NCBI GenBank assembly: GCA_964247055.1
Contig: OZ176056.1
Coordinates: forward strand, 5,146,001-5,210,000
DNA from: Paragordius varius
Taxonomy: Eukaryota > Nematomorpha
Direction: 5' to 3'
Length of the DNA stretch: 64,000 bases
Positions within the stretch are counted from its first letter, which is position 1; each line of letters starts with the position of its first letter. Position numbers and translations under genes: made by a program. The notes below the pieces were generated by a model. That model did no database searches and was not told the DNA's origin. It was given only the letters and a program-made list of their open reading frames with translations. Positions 59,501 through 64,000 of the stretch are shown here, piece by piece.

Positions 59501-61328
59501 ATTTAGCCATTGTATGATTGTGAATAAGTGCATGTTTTTCCGAATTAGTCAGTTTAAAATTTTTTTCTACAAAATACTCGTATATTGGATCTACCACCAG
59601 CCAGTTAAATAAATTTATTTATATATGGGTGAAAGTATTAGTGTTAATAAAATACAAGTTGCCAATGCATTTAACGATTTTTTATTTTAATGGAAAAATA
59701 TCTGTGGAATATGCACAGATGGTGCAAGGGCGTTAACGGGCAAAAATATTGGTTTTAAATTATTTTTTCAAGTGCTCATTGTGATCATATGACTTTTACT
59801 CATTGCCTTATTCACCGAGAAGCTCGAATGGAAAAAAATAGCCCCAGAATCGAACGATGTGATTCGGGATGCTGTTAAAGTTATAAATTTTATTAAGAGC
59901 CATGCCCTTAACAGTCGCTTATTTTCAAATATCTGTAAGGAACGGATTCCATCTACACATCTTGGTTATTAAATGGAGAAGTAAGATGGTTGTCAAGAGG
60001 TCAAAGTTGAAGATTGTTTTTAAAGAACGAGATCAAAATATTCTTAACTGAACGAAAATTATTTGCTGCTTTTTTCCAAAATTAGTTGTGATCAGATATT
60101 TTTGCGATGTTAAACGATCTTAACTTGTTTTTTCAAGGAAAAAATTGCGATATATTTACTTCAAACAAATTCAAAGTTTTATTGAAAAGTTGGAAAAGTA
60201 GGGTCGAAAAAAATTCGTTCGAAATGTTTTCCGGTGTCGACAATTTTTTGCAGATTATTTTGATTATTAATTACCGAATAAAAAGAAAACTAAAATCTTG
60301 TTACAGAGGGCACTGACAAATTAAAACTAGAAGAGCAAATATAATTGTTTTTTCACAAAAGACGTTCCCAAAGACAATCTTTTCTTCAATCTTCATTAAA
60401 ACAAGTGAAAAGCTATGTTCGGAAGAGGAATGCTGGTATAAACAGTTTTTAGGAACCAGATGATAAAAATATATATACGATAATTGGTATTTTTTTATAA
60501 CAATAATTTTACGAGTTAAAAAACATTTTTTGTTAAATTGTATTTTTATCACTCGCGACCCCATTTTGCTACGCGACCCCAAATGGGGTCACGACCTATA
60601 GTTTAAGAACCCCTGATTTAAGCCCTTACCATTTTCTATAAAAGCAAAAAAAGGACACAAAACTGTCTATTTTTGAAATATAGAAAAATTAAGACCATCA
60701 ACCGTTTTTAGACCCAGTTTTCATCACAATTTAAAAAGGCTAAGAGGATAAGCTTCTGTATTATTCGTTTTTTATTACCGTAATTGTTAAATAAAATGAT
60801 TTAAACAGATTATACATTAAGATTAATCATTATACTTTAGGATTAGCCTAAATACCGCTATGTTTGATTTATTTTTACGCTTCGTTTTATTTCTTAGCTG
60901 AAAGCTATTAAATATATATATATATATATCAACTTTATAAAACAAGTAGCTCAACTTTAAACTATTTTTATTTAATTTAATATGGGTATTTATGACCTTA
61001 ATATATTTTTAAATGAATAATTAAATATAAGATTTTTACTTTCGTTATTGGAGGTGTTATGTCTAGAATATGGGCTTCGTTTTCGCCATCTGTTGATTAG
61101 GATAACTACCATGTACCCAATCAAAACTAATAAAAGTACGGACAGTATTATTGTGAACGATAGTAGCCAATAGAATTGCTTACCTCTACTCCCCACCGAG
61201 GATTTTGATACAAAATTATGTTCAAATCTTTTATATGGTATTGGTTTGGGTAGATATAAATTCATGTGGCTAGGATTTATTTTTGCTTTCAAAGGTCCAG
61301 TTTTAGGATATAAGAGAATTTTATCCAT
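20481..61328 (-). CDS. SYT7: Synaptotagmin-7-like calcium sensor with giant linker (13 exons)
   Basis: Vesicle or lysosome membrane calcium sensor that binds phospholipid and SNAREs in exocytosis (family knowledge). Exons in transcript order: 61328-61040, 56353-55808, 55151-55032, 54968-54459, 48688-48376, 45407-44559, 26088-25920, 25251-25114, 25032-24876, 23226-23057, 21350-21239, 21084-20890, 20593-20481. All junctions are GT..AG and all phases agree, giving 1,226 codons. Order: membrane segment at residues 52-79 followed by RWRKR; polar linker to about 958; C2A about 959-1087; C2B about 1088-1222. Calcium aspartates are all present: D989, D995, D1048, D1050, D1056 in C2A and D1119, D1125, D1179, D1181, D1187 in C2B. 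C2A phrases such as [17 protein letters not shown] and [11 protein letters not shown] match SYT7 better than SYT1. The C-terminus ITQWHFF fits the family WHxL end. Two in-frame stops precede the ATG. Exon 2 donor and exon 4 acceptor have alternatives; alternative linker splicing, known in SYT7, is possible. Confidence 0.93.
20890..21084 (-). CDS. SYT7: SYT7-like exon 12: C2B core
   Basis: Begins [19 protein letters not shown], which holds the polybasic strand, then [13 protein letters not shown] and [11 protein letters not shown] with D1179, D1181 and D1187. Acceptor TTATTTAG, donor G|GTACAT. Confidence 0.95.
21239..21350 (-). CDS. SYT7: SYT7-like exon 11: start of C2B
   Basis: [20 protein letters not shown] and then [11 protein letters not shown], with calcium aspartate D1119; D1125 is split across the next junction. 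Acceptor TATAG, donor G|GTATAT. Confidence 0.94.
22774..23027. mobile_element. hAT-like MITE in SYT7 intron 10
   Basis: Ends AAGGGGTGCTCAACACGCGG and TTGGACACCCCTGG resemble the hAT at 15-17.4 kb. Flanked by ACTAGACA (22,768-22,775) and TCTAGACA (23,028-23,035), one mismatch in eight. Non-coding. Its edge is about 21 bases from the exon 10 donor. Confidence 0.78.
23057..23226 (-). CDS. SYT7: SYT7-like exon 10: C2A calcium loop 3
   Basis: Encodes [20 protein letters not shown], then [10 protein letters not shown] with D1048, D1050 and D1056, and [19 protein letters not shown]. Acceptor TTAACAG, donor TCG|GTATGC. A hAT-like MITE begins only about 21 bases past the donor. Confidence 0.95.
24226..24508. 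mobile_element. hAT-like MITE in SYT7 intron 9
   Basis: Ends CAAGGGTGTCCAACACACAG and GTGTTGGAAACTCCTG, with GC-rich subterminal GCCCGCGGTACC and GCGGTCCGCGACG. Same end family as the element at 22,774-23,027. The flanking duplication is not clear. Confidence 0.68.
24876..25032 (-). CDS. SYT7: SYT7-like exon 9: C2A calcium loop 1
   Basis: Contains [20 protein letters not shown] with the first two calcium aspartates (D989, D995), then the basic strand [19 protein letters not shown]. The donor is G|GTAAAA. Very close to the SYT7 family consensus. Confidence 0.95.
25114..25251 (-). CDS. SYT7: SYT7-like exon 8: start of C2A
   Basis: Forty-six codons, phase 0 on both sides. An acidic run GEEEENAS is followed by [20 protein letters not shown], the first beta strands of C2A. 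Acceptor TTTTAG, donor AAA|GTAAAT. Confidence 0.93.
25920..26088 (-). CDS. SYT7: SYT7-like exon 7: end of linker
   Basis: Encodes [14 protein letters not shown] and then a Ser/Asn/Thr-rich stretch ending SHYNQ at donor CAG|GTTACC. The acceptor TATAG lies directly against a (TA)n tract at 26,089-26,110, which forms the end of the 18.5 kb intron 6. Phase 2 in, phase 0 out. Confidence 0.85.
26089..26420. mobile_element. MITE family M1, copy 2 (decayed), with (TA)n
   Basis: After the TA tract, units like CAATACAAATTCACCCTTAA appear at 26,150-26,200. The opposite arm near 26,340-26,400 has AAGGGTAAATTGGAATTG. More diverged than the other copies. Confidence 0.5.
26421..28651. other. AT-rich intron 6 sequence, nothing recognised
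   Basis: Contains a (TA)n run at about 27,634-27,660. The short frames here are low-complexity and have no family signature. Confidence 0.5.
28652..28716. repeat. (ATT)n microsatellite
   Basis: About 20 ATT units. Its translation as a leucine run is an artefact. Confidence 0.95.
28717..30751. other. AT-rich intron 6 sequence with a G homopolymer
   Basis: No gene seen. A run of 15 G at 30,178-30,192, followed by TGGG, stands out in AT-rich DNA. The two flanks do not match each other. Confidence 0.5.
30752..31385. mobile_element. GGTCA/TGACC-rich TIR element, copy 2 (inverted)
   Basis: Opens CTCATGACCAGGTCAGTGAC and closes with GGTCATGACCATGGTC, then GGACTTTTTTGAAAAAGCAG near 31,345-31,370. 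This is the reverse-orientation match of 13,841-14,535. The outermost ends have decayed. Confidence 0.65.
31386..33395. other. AT-rich intron 6 sequence, nothing recognised
   Basis: No coding-like composition and no inverted ends identified by eye. Confidence 0.45.
33396..34612. mobile_element. Long palindromic MITE family M3, copy 1
   Basis: The left arm has GTGTGCAAAAAAGAGGGTAA and then TATGATCAGCGTATTCATTTGC. The right arm mirrors it (GCGGCAAAATGCGCTGGTCA, AGGCTATCTCATGCAAAA). The arms also pair internally: AACCCTAACTATATAATTTA on the right answers the AATCATATAGTTAAGGTTTC region on the left. About 1.2 kb, apparently an almost full-length inverted repeat. Confidence 0.75.
35975..36545. 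mobile_element. Non-autonomous TIR element, family T1, copy B
   Basis: Ends ACTTCGATTCAAATTGGG (35,976) and CTACCCCAATTTAAATCGAA (to about 36,515). Inverted relative to copy A at 3,690-4,265, with extended similarity in the interior (TACCCC, CATGTCACAC region). Confidence 0.75.
36546..37510. other. AT-rich intron 6 sequence, nothing recognised
   Basis: No element ends or coding signal found. Confidence 0.45.
37511..38790. mobile_element. Palindromic MITE family M3, copy 2, hosting an M1 insertion
   Basis: Left arm ATGTGTGCAAAAAAACTA. Right arm GCGGCAAATGAATTCGCTGG and ATAAGCTATCTCGTG near 38,715-38,750, closing at CACTTTTTTGCAAAA. Family M1 copy 3 (38,309-38,678) lies between the interior and the right arm. 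Confidence 0.72.
38309..38678. mobile_element. MITE family M1, copy 3 (best preserved)
   Basis: TIR TATACCATTTACAGTTCAAA answered by TTTGAATTGTAAATGGTATA. The left arm has four tandem units of about 21 bases (ACAATTCAAATTCACCCTTG) and the right arm has the complementary units. Inserted in M3 copy 2. Confidence 0.8.
38784..39916. mobile_element. Palindromic MITE family M3, copy 3
   Basis: Abuts copy 2. Left arm GATAGCTTATGATCAGGAAT, right arm GACAAATGAATTCGCTGTCA and ATAAGCTATCTTAGGG, closing near CGCTTTTTTATACACAG. Same orientation-symmetric layout as the other copies. Confidence 0.7.
39946..40450. mobile_element. MITE family M2, copy 2
   Basis: Ends TACCATTTGCACTTCCCTAG and CTTAAAGTGCAAATGGTATA. 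Internal GTGTCCTTGAACACTTTAAG on the left and AAGGACCAACTTGAAGTG on the right. Confidence 0.78.
40463..42653 (-). mobile_element. hAT transposon, ZBED-type, copy 2
   Basis: Ends CAGTGGTACTCA and TGAGTATCACTG sit between perfect 8-base duplications ATATAGAT at 40,455-40,462 and 42,654-42,661. GC-rich subterminal GCGGCCCGCGGGCCGCGG lies at the right end. On the minus strand, 41,744-41,971 encodes [20 protein letters not shown] and [10 protein letters not shown], the DUF4371-type region before the hAT catalytic domain. Other coding parts are too decayed to follow. Confidence 0.85.
41744..41971 (-). pseudogene. hAT transposase fragment (DUF4371-like)
   Basis: ASYEICYxLGKNxKPFT, then GCSFLFDKF and [12 protein letters not shown]. 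SYxVAxxIAKxxKPFxxxE and LSxxTVxRRI are standard for ZBED5/SCAND3-like hAT proteins. The only open block left in this copy. Confidence 0.8.
43459..43716. mobile_element. hAT-like MITE in intron 6
   Basis: Left end ACGGGTGTCCAACACAGC, right end ACGGTTGCACCCCTTG, with subterminal GGCCGCAT units and CGCGGACCGCAG. Same group as the elements at 22.8 and 24.2 kb, with a weaker right end. Confidence 0.6.
44274..44533 (+). CDS. Possible small two-exon ORF antisense inside the SYT7 intron
   Basis: ATG at 44,274 opens [17 protein letters not shown] and meets a perfect donor, G|GTAAGT, at 44,326. An acceptor, TATATCTTACAG, ends at 44,492 and the following exon continues in frame as [11 protein letters not shown]. 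It then either stops (GTA TAA at 44,528-44,533, 30 residues in all) or splices at GAG|GTATAA. The locus is 25 bases from the opposite-strand SYT7 exon 6. No homolog is recognised; it could be chance in AT-rich DNA. Confidence 0.22.
44559..45407 (-). CDS. SYT7: SYT7-like exon 6: long linker exon with Cys cluster
   Basis: The longest exon (849 bases). It opens [20 protein letters not shown], a cluster of four cysteines that might be acylated or bind metal, although it lies far from the membrane segment. The rest is Ser/Asn/Lys-rich. The acceptor is ATGAG|T, the first AG after a pyrimidine-rich tract, and it restores the frame left by exon 5. The donor AA|GTATAT joins to exon 7 to encode FFKLGSQQG. 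An upstream ATG at 45,418 is open too, so an internal start cannot be excluded. Confidence 0.82.
46457..46765. mobile_element. MITE family M1, copy 4
   Basis: In SYT7 intron 5. Left end ATACCATTTACACTTCAAAT, right end GCTGTAAATGGTATAAAT, with CACCCTGGAACAATTC-type units. Moderately diverged. Confidence 0.7.
47710..47884. mobile_element. TA-flanked hairpin MITE
   Basis: Ends TACAGTATGAGTAAGTA and TTACTTACTCATACTGTA. The inner arms pair too (AAATAGTAAATACAAAGGGC with GCCCTCTGTTATTTACTATT), so almost the whole 175 bases folds as one hairpin. Same family as the outer element at 1,139-1,501. Confidence 0.82.
48376..48688 (-). CDS. SYT7: SYT7-like exon 5: linker
   Basis: Joins exon 4 as [19 protein letters not shown]. 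Asn/Ser/Lys-rich, with [20 protein letters not shown] near the middle. The donor AG|GTAAGA is a near-perfect consensus and leaves phase 2. The acceptor is TTTAAG. Confidence 0.82.
48740..49860. repeat. Repeat mixture in intron 4: dispersed repeat and T1 copy C
   Basis: 48,740-48,990 matches 14,640-14,920. From about 49,000 to 49,560 the sequence is related to T1 copy A (AAAAATCTAGCCAGCATGAC, CATGTGTG, then ATTTTGGCTATTTATAG and CCCCAATTTTAAT), without clean ends. Confidence 0.55.
49883..50470. mobile_element. Palindromic MITE family M3, copy 4 (short)
   Basis: Best-defined ends of the family: CACTGTGTGCAAAAAAGAGG and TTTTTTTGCTTACAGTG, beside TA-rich flanks. Arms carry GATAGCTTATGACCAGCGTA and ACGCTGGTCATAAGCTATC. 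About 590 bases, internally shorter than the 1.2 kb copies. Confidence 0.78.
50515..54050 (+). mobile_element. Tandem-repeat element, copy B (Helentron-like?)
   Basis: Follows (TA)n at 50,477-50,512 and begins TAGCTGGCCCTGTAACGCTT. From about 51,200 to 52,390 it has units of about 312 bases with landmarks at 51,544, 51,855 and 52,170 (ATGGCGC). From 52,396, 53,117 and 53,597 come three units of about 470 bases containing TTGTGGACTT and GGTTTTCCGGAAACAGATCA. All frames here are artefacts of the repeats. Inverted relative to copy A. Confidence 0.65.
52868..53100. repeat. Non-repeat insert with strong hairpins between 470-base units
   Basis: Holds GCTGCTACGCAGC (5-bp stem) and GAAGTCCTTCGGACTTC (7-bp stem, TTC loop) at about 52,888-52,920, a GC-rich island in the element. 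Could be a transposon end; not assigned. Confidence 0.45.
54222..54244. repeat. (TA)n microsatellite
   Basis: TA run in SYT7 intron 4, 215 bases beyond the donor-side end of exon 4. Confidence 0.9.
54459..54968 (-). CDS. SYT7: SYT7-like exon 4: linker
   Basis: Asn-rich linker exon of 510 bases (507 with the second acceptor), ending NPKEK with donor G|GTAAAT. The acceptor is a tandem TAGCAG, so either 54,968 or 54,965 can be the first base. The choice gives AKTVNVRRS or AKINVRRS. The reading runs open through [14 protein letters not shown] into [15 protein letters not shown]. Phase 1 at both ends. Confidence 0.8.
55032..55151 (-). CDS. SYT7: SYT7-like exon 3: linker
   Basis: A 120-base exon read as [20 protein letters not shown] and on through [13 protein letters not shown]. 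The acceptor is AAATTAG and the donor A|GTAAAA. It is phase 1 on both sides, so it could be skipped without breaking the frame. It ends 63 bases from exon 4, the shortest intron of the gene. Confidence 0.75.
55808..56353 (-). CDS. SYT7: SYT7-like exon 2: linker
   Basis: Acceptor TTTACAG at 56,354-56,360. Encodes a polar, His/Asn/Ser-rich stretch beginning [16 protein letters not shown], without recognised domains. The donor is uncertain: A|GTTATT ending at 55,808 or C|GTACAA ending at 55,823. Both leave phase 1 and both join in frame to exon 3; they differ by five residues. Confidence 0.75.
56354..57900. other. SYT7 intron 1, left part, nothing recognised
   Basis: AT-rich, no coding signal or element ends seen. 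Confidence 0.45.
58000..58850 (+). pseudogene. Mariner transposase remnant, copy 3
   Basis: Broken but recognisable along its length: [10 protein letters not shown] and [12 protein letters not shown] (58,231-58,330) match the LDKWVPHEL..RRxxxxxxLLxRN region. [14 protein letters not shown] (58,345-58,390) matches DEKWIYYDNSKR, and [16 protein letters not shown] (about 58,450-58,495) matches [27 protein letters not shown] and PYSPGLHQW (58,580-58,670) match DNARPHTA and PYSPDLAPSDYHL. Different sequence from copies 1 and 2. Several frame changes and stops, so inactive. Ends not found. Confidence 0.82.
59129..60615 (+). mobile_element. hAT transposon, ZBED5-like, copy 3
   Basis: Ends CAGGGCTTCTTAAACTTTTG and AGTTTAAGAACCCCTG, flanked by ACTTAAGC (59,121-59,128) and ATTTAAGC (60,616-60,623). 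The plus strand gives [18 protein letters not shown] near 59,705-59,755, GEVRWLSRG near 59,970-60,000, and [20 protein letters not shown] then [11 protein letters not shown] at 60,107-60,235. These are the CTDGAx[17 protein letters not shown] and LNxxLQGKN motifs of ZBED5-like hAT transposases. Frames broken; at 1.5 kb it is shorter than a full copy. Confidence 0.87.
60107..60316 (+). pseudogene. hAT transposase fragment (ZBED5-like)
   Basis: Reads [20 protein letters not shown] and [17 protein letters not shown]. The LNxxLQGKN and RRVExNxFxxFP pattern lies in the C-terminal half of the family protein. Confidence 0.8.
61040..61328 (-). CDS. SYT7: SYT7-like exon 1: N-terminus and membrane anchor
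   Basis: Ninety-six codons plus one base. A 51-residue polar, basic N-terminus is followed by a hydrophobic stretch from about Phe52 to Ile78 and then RWRKR, a positive-inside stop-transfer signal, so the N-terminus should face the lumen or outside. No cleavable signal peptide is visible. The donor is A|GTAAAA at 61,039. In-frame TAA codons just upstream support this ATG. A 5' non-coding exon could lie further upstream but cannot be seen. Confidence 0.85.
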
Positions 61329-64000
61329 TTTAAATTACTGTTAGTTATTAAATAGTGATGGTATCTCTCTAAACTTTCAATTGATGCACAAGCAACGGAA
61401 TTTATGAAATGGTTTTTTGCAGTTCCCTCTGGAGACACATAAAAGCTATCAAAGTTAAAATGCTCACATGGGATAAACTATAATTAGTGTCAAAAACAGC
61501 ATATAACAACTTGGTAAAAATCCCCAACAACTATACTACACAAATTATATGCGTGTTTTGTTGTGTTTCAATTAAATATTAATTAGAAGCAGGTATTTTC
61601 CATGACTCATTATCAAGCTCAATATTTTTTGTAGCAAGTAGCCAATTAGTTCAATAAATTATGGTATTAAAATATATTTTGCGACAATCTCAATAAGTTA
61701 ATATAATTTTGCAAAAAAACATGACGCAATGATAAGAAATTTCAACTATTGAGTTAGAGTATATGTATGACATAATTCGATAGATCTCGAAAGATTAATT
61801 TATCATTTGCAATAATATAATATATCCAAGAAATAGTTTATTTTGTTATTATGGTTAAATATTGAAAATAAGTGTAATCTTTTTTGGAGGTAGGCGATCG
61901 ATAAAGTAATGAATTTTTTATTACTTTTTCAAAAAACTGATATGTATGCTATTAGACATTCAATTTTAAAATTAAAACTAACTATATAATTATAGCGAAT
62001 TAAGAATTTTTTCTAAGTAAATTGAAGATATAAAATTATATTTTTTAAATTTATATAAAATATTAAATAAATTACAATATAAATTAATATTTTATACAAA
62101 ATTTTTATATGTTATATTTTCAGAATGAATATTGGCCAAAAAATGTTTATAAATAAAAAGCGATTTTCGTAAAATACACTACAAGTGGTTGGCTTTTTCA
62201 TCATGATAATTTTTTATATAAGAATAGTGGATTATGAGATTAACGGAACAGGCTAATCACCACACTTATATATGCATACCAAAATAAAAAAATAAAAAAA
62301 ATAATTTTCCAAAAATTTGTTTGAGCCAAATGTGTTAGGACAGATTTTTTGTGATTTATTCCACCAATAAAATCCTATTTAATTGAAAAAATATTTTCTC
62401 TGTGAAAATTATTAATTCTGTAAGCAAATATAGATTATTAATTGATTTTATAAATATAAATAAGATTTTTTAAATTATATTTTTGTAATTTTAAAGTTAT
62501 TGTCTTATAGTCTAACGATCAATATTTTTTTAAATTCGGCAACCTGACCATCATATAATTATATCTTTAAAAGCAAGATCCAAAAAATTAGAAATCCAGA
62601 TTAAAAAGTAAAATAGTTGGATATTTTAAAACTTAAATTTTACACTATGACTTATTTTGCATGGTTAAAATTAATAAAAAAATGTAATGTTGTATAGATT
62701 TCATTACATATCAAGATAAAACCAAGTTGGTTGGCAACAAAGACCTTGAAATTAACTACGTATACTACTAAAATATATGTGCTCAATTATTTTATTGGAA
62801 AAATGACAAATCATATTTTTTGGTAAAGTTTTTTTAGTTGATGATACTGTTATCAGACCTTCCATCATAAGATTGAGCGAAAAATGTTATCTCATATAAT
62901 AATATTATAGAGGTTAATACAGTTTAGGTATACAAGATAACAAGCAGCACATTGATTATGGACATTAGTGAACATCACGTTTTAAGTCAATTATAGAATT
63001 TCAACACTACTTTCTTATACTAATTCAGTTTATGAAAAAGGAATGAATATAAAACTACTATAATCTGTTATTAAATTAAGTAGAAGATCAAATAGTATCC
63101 AATTTTACTTTTCTAACTCACAGTTTAAGTAATGAACAAAATACTGGCTTGAAAGTTGTTTTGGTTGACAAACCCTCTTCTCTATATTAATAAAATTTCC
63201 TAATTTTTCCCTTTTTGACCTCTGAAATCCCAAATTCAGATTGCTTCAGAATAAAAACGAACAGCTAAAATCAATTTTATAAAATTTGCTGTACACATTT
63301 ATATACCCGTATTTATTTAAAAAATTAATAGGAATAAGCGGCGTAAATGTAGGAGATTACGATACTATACATTTTAAATGTATCATGCGCCTAGTATAAG
63401 GAAAGCAATTAAAATTGGTCCAATGCTATAAATATATTTTAAAAATATTATTTTAAATATCTTCTAAATCATGAAGTGTTAATGTATAGAAAAATTGGAT
63501 TCTGGTATGCAAGAATTTTTTACATACCATGAATAAAAAAATATTTTTAAAATGATTCGTTTGTTTTGCAATATATGAATATAGCAACCAACATTGGCGG
63601 TGTCAGAAATTTTAAACACTAATAATGTGGCCCCATAAAAGGAATTTTAAGTCAATTTATCCAAGATATAAATTTAAATTTTTTTATGTGAATGTACTTT
63701 AAATGAATTTATCAATAATTTAAATGCGCGGCATAAATATTATCACCTTGTTCAGAAATTATTAAATCACCGTTTAAATTATCGTAAAATATTGATTATG
63801 CATTTTTTTATACTATGGTAAATTGCTTCAACCTATTTTAAATTTATTAAAAACAAAACTTATCAATAAGAGTATCGGTAATATCAAAATATTTGCATCA
63901 AATCTTTGAACTGAATATTATGAATTACAAACTGAATGTATTACTAACAATGACAAAAAAAGCCTCGCGTCTCAGTCTAAACTGTAATTATATTTTTGAT
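61329..64000. promoter_or_regulatory. Upstream flank of the SYT7-like gene, no defined element
   Basis: Should hold the 5' UTR and promoter if the first exon is coding. No convincing TATA/initiator pair can be chosen in such AT-rich DNA, and no transposon ends or coding frames were recognised here. Confidence 0.3.

Noticed and set aside
1-64000. tRNA, rRNA, CRISPR arrays and bacterial-type operons
   Set aside because: None found by eye; the intron-rich, AT-rich layout is animal nuclear DNA.

Overview
The window is AT-rich (estimated by eye at about three quarters A+T), intron-bearing animal nuclear DNA. Genes are split by introns with GT..AG ends, intergenic and intronic space is packed with small inverted-repeat elements, (TA)n tracts are everywhere, and the transposons are the kinds common in invertebrates: mariner, BED-finger hAT, a Penelope-like retroelement and many MITEs. 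Only standard-code codons are needed. The species cannot be named from the sequence; an invertebrate metazoan is the safest statement. No tRNA, rRNA, CRISPR array or bacterial-type operon was seen.

The main gene is a synaptotagmin-7-type calcium sensor on the minus strand, running from the start codon at 61,328 to the stop at 20,481. I could join 13 exons by hand with every splice phase agreeing, giving 1,226 codons: a short N-terminus, one membrane segment, a very long polar linker of about 870 residues, then C2A and C2B with all ten calcium-binding aspartates. Its introns total about 37 kb and hold most of the repeats in the window. A second, short gene of five exons lies on the plus strand at 17,768..19,529. 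It is convergent with the synaptotagmin gene, its stop is 951 bases from the synaptotagmin stop, and I do not recognise the product (216 residues with a Thr/Pro-rich linker).

Layout: 1-4.8 kb, two decayed mariner copies with MITEs and another transposon nested in them. 5.4-9.9 kb, a tandem-repeat element split by a Penelope-like insertion. 10-14.9 kb, AT-rich spacer with MITEs. 14.95-17.45 kb, a hAT element. 17.7-19.6 kb, the plus-strand gene. 20.5-26.1 kb, exons for the C2 domains and juxta-C2 linker. 26.1-44.6 kb, one 18.5 kb intron with a dense nest of MITEs and a second hAT. 44.6-56.4 kb, linker exons, with a second copy of the tandem-repeat element (inverted relative to the first) in intron 4. 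56.4-61.0 kb, intron 1 with a mariner and a third hAT. 61.0-61.3 kb, the membrane-anchor exon. 61.3-64 kb, upstream flank without recognised features.

The transposons look old and broken. Several small families share ends with the larger ones, for example hAT-like MITEs with the GGGTGTCCAACA end of the 15-17.4 kb hAT, which suggests mobilisation in trans in the past.
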